From assembly GCA_025330725.1 (NCBI GenBank), contig JAIWND010000019.1:496001-560000 (forward strand): a stretch of DNA of 64,000 bases. Direction: 5' to 3'. Positions 25,986-35,937 of the stretch are shown here, one piece after another. Source of the stretch: Chlamydoabsidia padenii (Eukaryota; Mucoromycota; Mucoromycetes; Mucorales; Cunninghamellaceae). How positions within the stretch are numbered: position 1 is the stretch's first letter; each line of letters starts with the position of its first letter. The position numbers and the translations under genes are program-made. A model generated the notes under the pieces. It saw only the letters and a program-made list of their open reading frames with translations, searched no databases and was not told where the DNA came from.

Positions 25986-26730
25986 CTAGATGTAATCCCA
26001 TGTGACAGTAATCACACCCACATCCAAATCAGCCAAGGCAGCAAATACTTTAGGAGCTAAATCAAGCGCACCTTTATCACAAGAAGGACACTATTTCAAA
26101 AAAAAAGCGGGGGATTAGGATGGTACGTATGATGATTTTATTTTGACTTACGGTATCAACAATGGTAGCCACAGTAGATTTGCCTTGATAATTAATCTGG
26201 ATCTTTTTACCACACTTGGGATTCTTATTACTGTTATCACCATTTGCCATATCGATATAGTTGATTGCCACGACCATATCATCAGCAGAGCTTGTAATGC
26301 CACAACTGCCAAGACCAGGAGTGTACCAAGTGCCTCTACCGGTATGAGATCCAGAGGAAGGAGACAAGCCATTGGTTGGAGCCGGGGTAGATGTGGTGGT
26401 AGTGGTGGTAGTGGTGGATTTGGCTTTTCTTGGCGATGTGGTTGTAGTGGTAGTAGTAGTAGTAGTAGTAGTGGTCGAATCATCATCATCATCATCATCA
26501 TCATTGTGATGATTGTCGTCATTGTCATCATCGCTATAAAACACTTCAGTCTTCACAGTATCCAAAGAAGAACCAAAATTAGTAGACACCAGGTTACTTT
26601 GTTGGTTGGTTTGAGGGACCGTTTCATGTTGAATGGCGACAGAATCACGAGCCACTAATGGAAGAGGAAGAGCAGAAATGGAGATGACCACCAGGGCCAA
26701 AAGGAGTATCAAGGAGTGAGAAATATACAT
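25986..26730 (-). CDS. secreted RlpA-like double-psi beta-barrel (expansin-like) protein
   Basis: Exons 26152-26730 and 25986-26090 encode 227 residues. A signal peptide (MYISHSLILLLALVVISISA) is followed by a linker with a poly-Asp/His patch and long threonine runs. Next comes the double-psi beta-barrel: GRGTWYTPGLGSCG, then DMVVAINYIDMAN, CGKKIQINYQGKSTVATIVDTCPSCDKGALDLAPKVFAAL and a final VGVITVTWDYI. This matches small fungal expansin-like/RlpA proteins of the wall or secretome, which lack the expansin C-terminal binding domain. The Asp of the DxCPSC region is present. The enzyme activity of this class is unclear. The ATG chosen directly precedes the signal peptide; longer frames upstream are 5' UTR. 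Confidence 0.9.
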
Positions 26731-27240
26731 GGATTTATTTACAGTGAAGAAGAAGAAGAGAGCGGAAAAAAAAAAAGGTTGGAAAAAAGAAGTAAGCTTT
26801 ATATATAGGTACAAAATTAATTGAAAAAAAAAGGGGGCCAGATCTTCTTTGTCATCGAGATGATTTAGATGCCGCCACCCAATCCTATCAAGGTTTATGG
26901 AGGGGGAGGACAAAAAGCCTGGGCCCCTTTACCACGTTTGACAGGCGGCACCCAATTGACCCGACCAAAACAATGAGTGTGTGTCACCAGTAGAAAAAGA
27001 AGAAGTATGTATGATCAACACCCACCCACCGGATCGGTGAATTTCCAAATTAACTTGGTACCTTGTCACTATCGATGAAGGCACCTTCCTATTTCGCTTG
27101 GTTTTACTCCTGATCAAGTCTGTTGTTGTTGTTGAGTCTGTTTTTTTAAAGAAGAAGAAGGATGATGATGACAAAGTAGAGTTTTATTTAAATATAGCCA
27201 ATCTATAGTAATTTAATATGATACTAATAAGGAGGGGTAT
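26731..27240. other. intergenic; no confident gene
   Basis: Upstream region of the RlpA-like gene. Short frames are Phe/Lys- or Ser/Thr-rich artefacts. A TTTATTTAAAT stretch at 27183 reads ATTTAAATAAA on the minus strand and may be the 3' end signal of a small minus-strand gene to the right. Confidence 0.4.
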
Positions 27241-27720
27241 ATGATTGTACGTGTCCAGCGGGGGCCCCAGTCCTCCTTTGTCAATCCAACAGGTTATTGT
27301 CTTGATTACACCGAGTCCCATCCATTATGTAACTGCCAAGATGCGATTGTTCTTGACTATGGTTTTGCAGTGTCCTTTTTATTTTTATTTTATAGATCCG
27401 ATACGATGAAGGTGATTGTACGACGACGAAGGGTAAGTTTTTTTTTGATGTCCGTTCTCTGTCAATGCCAAGGCAAATGTTGCTGCTGCCAGTACGGATC
27501 CAAAGAGACCCACCTTGAGTCAAGTAATATCCTATTAAAAACTGTCATCTTCTGCCCCAGGGAGGATCTACCAGAGCCTTGGTCAATTGTGAATCAACAT
27601 GAGGTTTTACCAAAGTGTCAAGATAAAGTTCAGTAGTGCTGTCGAAATGTTTTACATAAAGAGGTTATAGCTAGAGCATTGATAATAACCTGTATGTGGA
27701 AGAGAAACGACAAAGGCAAG
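27241..27720. other. unresolved small spliced gene(s)
   Basis: Both strands have gene-like signals. On the plus strand a strong AGG|GTAAGT donor at 27432 and CAG acceptors at 27491 and 27560 allow a short product from an ATG at 27241. On the minus strand a small frame (27380-27515) encodes a single membrane helix, VGLFGSVLAAATFALALTENG, with AATAAA downstream near 27185. The promoter-like element ATCGGGGTTTGAAATTC at 27749-27765 lies at the minus-strand 5' side, which favours a minus-strand gene. I cannot choose between them. Confidence 0.25.
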
Positions 27721-27748
27721 TGGGAAAAAAAAAAAGTAGAAATAGGAT

Positions 27749-27767
27749 ATCGGGGTTTGAAATTCGG
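27749..27767 (-). promoter_or_regulatory. ATCGGGGTTTGAAATTCGG element
   Basis: A clear copy of the recurrent element, with no firmly assigned gene. It would serve a minus-strand gene within 27241-27720. Confidence 0.4.
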
Positions 27768-28116
27768 ACAACATGCATACACACCAAAAGATCTTTTCTT
27801 TAAAGACAATTCACGCGCTCTCTATGAGTAGTTATGGTATATAGTTTTCTGTTTTCGTTTTCTTGAGAGCTTGTAGCTTAAGGAAAAGAGGGACTGTAAG
27901 TTACAACAGCTAAATTAGCACACTAAATGGCTATATCATTTCAACCGACTACACGTCAAAAAGAAAAGGTAGCATAAAGGTCCTCTACCAATTTTATATG
28001 TATCCAGTTTGAAATGATAGTAAATTAATGGGTTGACATTGTCTATTCAATCAGGGTTCGCATAATAATGGTTTTTAAAAAGACACGAAAAAGGAATAGG
28101 TGGGCGACCCCACTTT
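27768..28116. other. intergenic, no gene seen
   Basis: AT-rich sequence with no recognisable coding or RNA feature. Confidence 0.5.
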
Positions 28117-28130
28117 ATTTTAAAATCCGC
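28117..28130 (-). promoter_or_regulatory. ATTTTAAAATCCGC promoter element
   Basis: The element lies 75 bp upstream of the ATG at 28205. It also shows that the frame open from GTG 28133 is leader rather than coding. Confidence 0.45.
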
Positions 28131-28204
28131 TTGTGGTCGCTCTTTCAACCCTCTCAACTCTCGTCTTTCTTTACCTCTTTATTGTTTATTTTTGGTCATC
28201 TTAT

Positions 28205-30540
28205 ATGGAACGTACTCTTACCATTGACTTGCCTTTGGTTGCCAAGGTAGTAAAACGACATCTTGTGTATCCTCAGTCTGGTAGCCCACCTTCCTTCGTA
28301 GCCGAGTCGTCGTCCTTGATACCACCAACCACCCTAAACCGTTTACAACAACAAGAAGAAGACACATTCAATACCCATCACCTTTTACCCAGCGGCTCTA
28401 TACTAGATGATATATACAAATGGACGGCCCATGTAGAACAAGTGGAACAACGACGACAACGTACTCAATCCATCTCTTTACCCGCCACACGTCCACCGAC
28501 CACTGATCCACTCACTCAATCCCTGAAACAACCTGGTGGATTCCGGCGACACTTTGTTCTCACTCGTGCAGCACAACAAGGCAAACAACCACCAAACTTT
28601 GTCACTAGCAGCTTTGTGGAATTCTTATGTCTGTATGGCCATTTTGGAGGTGAAGATCTTTCTGATACGGATGATTCGACTTGTTCTGACGACGATATCA
28701 ACCCATCCAGTGGATCTAGTGATGTGGATAGTTATAAACATGGGGCACACCAAAATGAAGAAGGCACTGTGATGGCTTACCGGGGCCCTTTATTACACCA
28801 GGCATCCGTCTCCCACCACCAACAGAAACAAAAACAACGTTATGGCTCCATCTTGCCTTCTCCGGTGGTATCTATTGGTGACCAACACCAACCTTTACAA
28901 TATCGACATTTACATGCACGTGAAACCATGCCATTGTTATCAAGATCAAGACCTGGTCAGACACTTCAAGGAAAAGCAACTCCAGGGAAGGCGATGTTTC
29001 TACTATTGAAATCATTCGTCACAACAGGTAACGTCAAATCAAATACACTGCACCACATAACAGGATCGACTAGAGTAAAGGTAGGTTGATCGGGTTTGTT
29101 TATTAAACTTTAACTTTCTCTCTCTCTCTCTCTCTCTCTTCCCATTAGGTATTATGTTTGTCCCAAAAGGGTATGTTGAACCCTCCTTCTACCATACGTA
29201 TACTCACTGAATCTTTGTATTTTTTTTGGGGGGGATAGATTTGAAAATGGCGGGCTACTTTTTTCTATTTTGGCGATGATTGCTTGGTCTCTGATCTCGC
29301 TATGGTCCTTTTTACTTTTGGTGCAAACAAGACTGGTTATCCCTGCTAGCTTTAGTGACATGGGAAGTGTACTATATGGTCCCAAGATGCGTATGGCTGT
29401 ACTGGTAACAATCACTTTATCTCAAATTGGGTTTGTGTGTGCCTACATGGTATTTGTGGCCGAAAATCTTCAATCCTTGGTGCTGACCTTCTCCAAATGC
29501 CGACTACTCATTCCAATGCATCTACTGATTCTTGCCCAAAGCTTTGCCTTTATTCCCTTGGCTATGATTAGAAAGATCCAACGTCTCTCGGTGTTTGCTC
29601 TTATTGCCGATGTCTTTATCGTCATTGGACTCTCCTACTTGTTTTATTATGACTTTAGAGAATTGACTACGGTGGGTGTGGCAGACTCGGTGGCATTATG
29701 GAATCCTATCTACTTTCCCTTATTCATTGGCACGGCGGCATTTACCTATGAGGGTATTGGTTTAGGTAAGGATGAAATTATATATATTATTTGTAACAAT
29801 CTAACCTCAATCCCGTCTTGATCTTATACTTTATAGTCATCCCCATCACTGAATCAATGAAGGAACCTCAACAATTTCCGGCTGTCTTGCGCCGTGCTCT
29901 TTTTATCATCACTTGTCTTTTTATATCTATGGGTGCATTGTCTTATATGACCTTTGGCGATCAAGTGCGGACGATCATTCTTCTCAATCTTCCAAGCAAC
30001 GATCCCATGGTATCATCCATTCAAACCTTGTATTCTTTGGCCATCTGTCTCTCTATCCCTCTCCAACTCTTCCCGGCGATTCGTATCATGGAAAATGGTT
30101 TGTTTACGACTCGGTCTGGTAAAAACAATGCGGTGGTCAAATGGCAAAAGAACGTCTTTCGGGTCCTGGTTGTTTTTTTGTGTGCCTGGATCGGTATCAT
30201 GGGCTCCAAGGATAAACTGGATAAATTTGTGCCTTTGATCGGTGCCTTGTTTTGTATTCCCTTGTGTTTTATATTCCCGCCTTTATTCCACCTTCGTGCC
30301 TTACAACTGCCTCCCATCCGACGTCTGGCTAACTATGCATTGATTGTATTTGGTTTTGTATGGTAAGTGATGGAAAAAAAAAAAGAGAGAGAGACCATGT
30401 CTATTGCTAACCCCTTTTACTTTTGTGTGTGTGTCTGTGTATGTTTTAGTATGGTGTGGGTAGCCACCTCGACCCTAAGTCAATGGAATTCCGCCGAAGT
30501 TGTTGATCCTGTCAAGACATGTATCAGTCGTCGATTATAG
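28205..30540 (+). CDS. vacuolar amino-acid transporter, AAAP family (Avt3/Avt4-like)
   Basis: Five exons (28205-29027, 29149-29170, 29239-29765, 29837-30362, 30450-30540) encode 662 residues. A 270-residue cytosolic N-terminus rich in Ser/Gln/His is followed by 10-11 membrane segments starting at GKAMFLLLKSFVTTGIMFVPKGFENGG. This opening, plus FTYEGIGLVIPITESMKEP, is typical of Avt3/Avt4-type H+-coupled exporters that release amino acids from the vacuole. A dileucine-like ETMPLLSR motif precedes the first helix. Exon 2 is only 22 nt but encodes the conserved IMFVPKG. The start is the ATG at 28205 after a pyrimidine-rich leader; GTG 28133 is rejected. AATAAAAC lies near 30603. Confidence 0.92.
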
Positions 30541-31303
30541 TATAGTCATTACAATCATATCCCCGTCTTATCCCCTTGTTATTTTTATTGTCATCTTATA
30601 AAATAAAACCTAGTCTGAAGTTTTATCCCCATACATTGATCAAATTGGTTTAAATAAAAAATGTCTATAGTATAAATCTAATTCGTTGGGCGTGCAGTGT
30701 ATGGGAGGGATGGTAAAAAGCATGTTGATACTCAAGCCAAAGCTGATAAAGTATTCAACATTATCTTTTTGATATACTCCACCATTGGAACCAGTCTAGC
30801 TGGAAAGCTGTCATTGGGGTCCTTTTCCCCATTTCTGCGTGAATTGCATTCAAACCCCGCTTCCACGGGATAATGGTTGTCAAAAGCTCCCCCCCCACCC
30901 ATCTACTTTGCTTTGTTTATATAATATACATTTCAATTGTTCTAGTGCTGCTTTACAATAACATGTTACCAGAGAAAATAATTGGTTGGCTAAAGATTTC
31001 CCCTTACCCAGACAGATCCGGTAAAAATGAGATGTTGCCAACCCAGCTCCATGAAAAATGGCCCTACTCAACAGTCATAATAGTTTCGATGATTTCCTTT
31101 ATAAACCATTGGAAATGAATGAAAATATTTGAAATGAATCAGTTGATCATGCCAAACCAAAGAGAGATACATTTCAGAGAAATACAGTTGACCACAATCA
31201 AGGTACCATGATTTCAGATCCCGCACCCGAAAAAAAAGATATAAAATTGCTCTTGATTTGATTTCTTTTCCTCACTTCTCTTTCACTTTTATATCTTCAA
31301 ACA
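30541..31303. other. intergenic, 3' UTR and promoter of the Myb-like gene
   Basis: No reliable gene is seen. A C8 run at about 30891-30898 and short frames are present. The promoter-type element ATTTCAGATCCCGC is at 31211-31224, 80 bp before the next ATG. Confidence 0.5.
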
Positions 31304-32267
31304 ATGACTATATACATCGAGGTAGGTTAAAAAATGTGATAAGATAACATAATGTCTACTGACTACTCTCTTTTATTGATCTCATTATAGCCCCATTGGA
31401 CCGAACATGAACAAAAACTACTCAAGTATTTCAAGGATTACTACCAAACCTCTGCCCCTGGAGAACCCTTTAGTTGCAATTGGCAAGCAGTAGCAAAAAA
31501 AGTGGGTCACACTCCTGGAGAGTGTCTTCGTCAGCACTGCTCATTCACTGTGGTAATGAAACATCTCCACTTGGAAACTAATTACAACGAGCACTGATTG
31601 TCCCTTCTTTCTTGCTCTCTCTTTTTTTTTATGACAGTATGCCTGAACTCGTGACAAAGACATTAGGTTGATCTCTCTACTTGAAACTGGTGAGACGAAT
31701 GCCCTAGCTATTTCCAAGAAGATGTACGCCCATGGTCATAATAAACAAGTCAGGGTGAAGAATCGTATTAAACTGTTGGAAAGGAATCAATTACACACAA
31801 TGGCACTTTATAATGGAACGGTAATGGTCTGGGCAAGAGGATGATCACAAATGAAAGGTAACTAAAAGCTTATTTACATATAGGCAGGGAACAATGGTGA
31901 TGATTCCAGTGATGACTTTGATGGTAATGACTCTGCTGTAAATAATTCTGAAGATGAAGATTTGGTTGATCAGCTTGCCACTCTCAAGATCTTTGACGCT
32001 CTCGAGGTAATTGGAAATGACACTTTTGTACGGAGTTTAAAATAACCCACCCCTTTTTTATGCAATCGATCTAGGAGCAAATCAGTAAAGCCAAGAAGAG
32101 TTCCAAACTTGCGATAGATAAAGCTTGGGAAAACGTTATATATGAAATTAAAAAACAAAAGGTAAATAATATATATATTGATGATCTATTGACTCTTGAT
32201 GTCTTATTAGGAACGTGTCCGTAAAGGTAAAATATATGATGGACCCTCTTCTAATTCATTTCTTTAG
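31304..32267 (+). pseudogene. Myb/SANT-like DNA-binding protein gene interrupted by an in-frame TGA
   Basis: Six exons with good splice sites (31304-31321, 31391-31552, 31638-31820, 31884-32006, 32075-32161, 32211-32267) make a continuous 210-codon frame, except for a TGA at 31644-31646 (codon 63). Exon 2 encodes one SANT/Myb repeat (HWTEHEQKLLKYFKDYY, then NWQAVAKKVGHTPGECLRQH). The frame after the stop reads TRDKDIRLISLLETGE and ISKKMYAHGHNKQVRVKNRIKLL, a second repeat. The stop falls where the first tryptophan of that repeat is expected, so TGG to TGA is the simplest reading. The remainder is acidic, then basic. Alternatives are a truncated functional product, readthrough, or a sequencing error. 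An AATAAAG signal lies at 32319. Confidence 0.65.
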
Positions 32268-32595
32268 TATTACTATTACTACCCCCTTCCTACCCCACCT
32301 TTATTAAAATTATAACAATAAAGATATGCTATTTGTTACTATCATTTTGTTATATTGATGTATGTTGATGCCAAAAGTTTTAGGGCCATAAAAAAAAAAT
32401 AGGATGACCATCCAACACGCACAGACGTGACACATTGCCCTGATTTGACTACCAATACATAATGATTCTCCTTCCCCATAAAAGTTTATTATAATAGGTA
32501 TACAACACTAAAACTAGCTATTTATGATATACATCTATTACTAAAGATGGGACAATGTGTTTTATTCACCAAATGCACAGGTCAGCCCACATGTA

Positions 32596-32872
32596 TCACT
32601 GGAGTCTTGTTCCTGATAGTAATATTTATATGATTTTCCGGTTAATCATCATGTCACATCCCTTTTTTTTTATTGTGTTATTCTTTTTTGTTTATACCTG
32701 TTGTATAATGAGAGCCCAGTTGGGCTTTCTTTTGGTACTTTTTGGTTTTCAATCTACAGAAAGGAAGCATTAGTCAACGAGCATTCCCCCTTTTTGATAA
32801 GCCCATTTCTTTTACTTACCGATTGTAAAGTATAGCCGAATTTCCAGAGTACTTGAAACTGTTCCCATTCAT
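32596..32872 (-). CDS. possible small spliced gene (about 41 residues)
   Basis: On the minus strand an ATG at 32872 opens MNGNSFKYSGNSAILYNR, with a strong donor (CG|GTAAGT). A CTTTCTGTAG acceptor leads to exon 32698-32753 (LKTKKYQKKAQLGSHYTT), a GTATAAA donor and a TATCAG acceptor lead to 32596-32612, and the frame ends in TGA. AATAAAAC follows immediately at about 32565-32572. The three exons keep frame. Upstream coding exons may exist (a TTGTAG acceptor lies at about 32906). A reverse promoter element at 33181-33194 with TATA-like CATAAAAAGG fits a minus-strand gene. I do not recognise the product. Confidence 0.35.
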
Positions 32873-33180
32873 CGTACCCGATGCAGATGCTTGGCGAGAA
32901 TCTACAAGTTTTTTAATGAGCAATTATTATACTCTACCACAAAAAAAAGCAACTTTTTATTAGTTTCCAGAGCTGCAACACATTGTCCTTTTTTTGACAT
33001 TGTTGAGATTTCATACAAGGAATTGGTGCGCCACCATGGTCACTTTGTACCTTTAAAGTAAGATCACCATAGACATTTTACACCAAAGCGTTGATCTGAG
33101 ATAAGGAAGGGCCAATTAAAAATAAAAAATGAGGAAAGAAAGGTGAGGTCCTTTTTATGCCCGTTTTTTGAGAGGAGGAA

Positions 33181-33370
33181 AATTCAAATCCCGCACTTGG
33201 AAGCTTTGACATTCTTCCCTTGATTCTTATTTCCATGTTGGCAAGAGTTATATTTTTAAACAAAGATAGTATCAGGAAGACAATCTGGATAGGTTTTGAA
33301 AAAGTCACGCTTTTCATTCACCAGTGATGGACAAACAAACCACAAAGTCCATCGAGAGCGGGATTTGAAT
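33181..33370. promoter_or_regulatory. inverted pair of promoter elements
   Basis: AATTCAAATCCCGC (33181-33194) and GCGGGATTTGAAT (33358-33370) face each other about 160 bp apart. They could mark a divergent promoter; only the left side has a tentative gene. Confidence 0.4.
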
Positions 33371-33830
33371 GTCTATAATGCAGTTTGGTTTTCACGGGTG
33401 TGGATGGAACGTCTTTTTCATTCATACTCAAAAAAGGCAACCTCAAAACTGTGTTTTCAGGAGCAGTTGTTGATAAGTCCATTACACCGGTGACGATCCT
33501 GGCCCGATTCACTCTGATACAAGAAAGAAAAGAAATACTTTTTATCTGACTGTACCACATGAAATTTTGTCTTTAGGTGACCGGCTGAACGAATATCTCT
33601 AACAATAAGAGTTCATTTCAATGAGATCGACTCCGTACAATACAAACCCCGCCGCCCATGTGTAGACTAGAGTGGTCTTGTAAGCAATTGATATAAAGTT
33701 CTACTATTTAATGGTTTATCACATGAATAATAGTACAACCAAAACATTGATACGTAGGATGATGATCATCGACCTGTGTTCGTACACTGCCTTTGTATGC
33801 AGAGGATCCTTTCATTCTTGGCATTTCTAA
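33371..33830. other. intergenic, no gene seen
   Basis: Only short frames without recognisable content. A CG-rich word CAAACCCCGCCGCCC is near 33642. Confidence 0.45.
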
Positions 33831-33844
33831 TTTTCAATCCCCGA
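33831..33844 (-). promoter_or_regulatory. TTTTCAATCCCCGA promoter element
   Basis: A variant of the element lies 97 bp before the metalloprotease-like ATG. Confidence 0.35.
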
Positions 33845-33940
33845 TAATGTGGTACAGGGCCAAAAATAAACTAAAAAGAAAAACAGGGCGCTGGTTACTT
33901 TTTTTTTCCTCTTTTCTTTCTCTTATTCTTCATTCTTTAT

Positions 33941-35563
33941 ATGATACTATCTAAATATTGGTGTTGGTGGTCATTGTTCTCAACGCTACTCTTTTTATGT
34001 ATACCACTTGTTGTTTATTCCAGCAATATAATATGTATCGATCACCAACGAAAACAACGACGGCAACTGGATCAACCATCACTAAATCAACAAAACATCC
34101 GACATTGCAACAAGGCACCTTTTGCTCGTAGAAAGAGATCAACTCCACCTATTGCCAACAAGATATATTATACTCTTCATTGCGATGATACGAATGCAGT
34201 ATGTGAACATGTTAACCATTCTGTCCGTCGAGCCACTGACATTCTATCAAACATGCTCCAACTCGAAACACCTCTGTATGCCAACATATCTTACTTTTCG
34301 TTTTGTGATGTCTACCAAGAATGCACTATTGACAAGAATGAGATATCTATTGGTAAGTTGGAAACAATGAAAAAGTAAACATGTTTAATAATTAATATGA
34401 CTTTTTTTTGATAGGTCAAACGTCTCCTTCTGTATCTTATTTAATGACAGATCAAACTGACAATATGACACGAATGTATCCACAAGCAATATTAAAACAA
34501 TTCACTCGACTTGAACCTAAACCTTCATGGATAGAATACGATATTATCTCTCAATTCAATGGAGATAACTACTGGTATTATACTGTAAGTAGAAAACAGT
34601 GACAATATATGATTGAATACTAATTAGACCTTGTCATGTATATTATAGGATGATACGGTAGACATACTTCCATCACAAACTGACTTACTACGAACAATTC
34701 TTCATGAACTGGTCCATGGTTTAGGATTTGTTAGTTCATGGGACGATAATTTGTATTCACGCTTTGCCCCCTATGTTGACAACTTGACACCCTTCCTTAC
34801 ACCAATGTTTCTCATGCCACCAAAACAATTGGATTCGATTGTGGATAATCAAAACACCGATAAAGGGAATCAACCATTTTGGGGATTTGTGGAATACCCT
34901 CTCGACAAATACATGATGTATCACTCTGTACCAATGACCACCATCACCAAATTACTGAACCATTGGGGTGACGGTAACGTATTATATAACAGCATTTACG
35001 ATATGGTGAACGCCTGGATCAACTCTGACCTCCATCTTTATGCCGAATCTGCTTACCAGGGATCAACCACGTCTCGAGATATCGCCATTGATTTACCCAA
35101 CAATAATAATACCATTTTGATGGAGACTTCTTTGGTTCCTTTTGCTGATGGGTCCACTTTATCTCATGTGGATTACTCGACTTATCATAACACTGCTGAT
35201 TATCTGATGACTTATACGTCGAAACCTGGTGTGACAGTGGCGGCGATGAATCAATACTACTCTACTGGTCCTCTGGGTCCGGATTTACTTGACGTGCTAG
35301 CGTCTCTGGGGTATCGGATAAAGCAATCTTCTTATCAGCCTGTTCGTCCACACTTGACTTTTTGGAATCCTCCTGATGATTTGGTCGGTACCACGGATAA
35401 TCCTACTGCATCTGCAAGTGTCGTCCCTAATGGTCCTGCTCGTACACCATCTGCGCCCTTGGCATCTTCGAAATCTACTGCATCTACTTTAGCTGCTTAT
35501 TATTATTATCAGCTATTTTTATTCCATCTACTTGTTGTATCCACCATCCTTGTATTCTTCTAG
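33941..35563 (+). CDS. secreted, probably GPI-anchored zinc-metalloprotease-like protein
   Basis: Exons 33941-34352, 34415-34584 and 34649-35563 give 498 residues. The N-terminus has a hydrophobic signal (WWSLFSTLLFLCIPLVVY). The C-terminus has a Ser/Pro/Ala-rich stretch ending in a hydrophobic tail (YQLFLFHLLVVSTILVFF), as in GPI-anchor signals. The core contains ILHELVHGLGFVSSW, an HExxHxxG zinc motif with a Ser at the position where metzincins have the third His or Asp. No characterised protease family was recognised beyond this motif. Cysteine-containing segments before it (LHCDDTNAVCEHV and FCDVYQEC) suggest disulfides. Expected location: cell surface. Activity is plausible but unproven. 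AATAAAG lies near 35673. Confidence 0.75.
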
Positions 35564-35937
35564 TAGACTTTAGCATCTTCATCTTCATTTAGTGTATATT
35601 TTGTCCTCTTCCCCATCTCTCTTTTTTTTTTTACTGTACCATAGTCCATCCATTTTTTAAAATAACTAGATAAATAAAGCCTTTATTTATACATATATTC
35701 AAATTATGTTGTACTTTATTGTTTGTTATTATCTCATGTGTACTTGTCTTGATCAACTACGCATGAATACCATCACTTCGACAAAAAAAAAGTCGAAATT
35801 TAAAAATATGATACGCTCTTGGTGGTTTTATGTGGGCATCAAGCCAATTCATCAATTACTTTATTTATTAATTTAATCAATCAATCAACTAGTTTATTAA
35901 TAAAGGTGGAGGGGGTGGATATATAATCTACAAGAAT
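35564..35937. other. convergent 3' intergenic region
   Basis: 3' UTRs of the two flanking genes. No other features seen. Confidence 0.6.

Noticed and set aside
28133..28204. Hydrophobic N-terminal extension of the vacuolar transporter
   Set aside because: It begins at GTG, follows a promoter element by a few bases and is pyrimidine-rich leader; the ATG at 28205 is a better start.
30873..31118. 81-codon plus-strand frame
   Set aside because: No domain and no promoter layout; it spans a C-homopolymer and looks like intergenic sequence.
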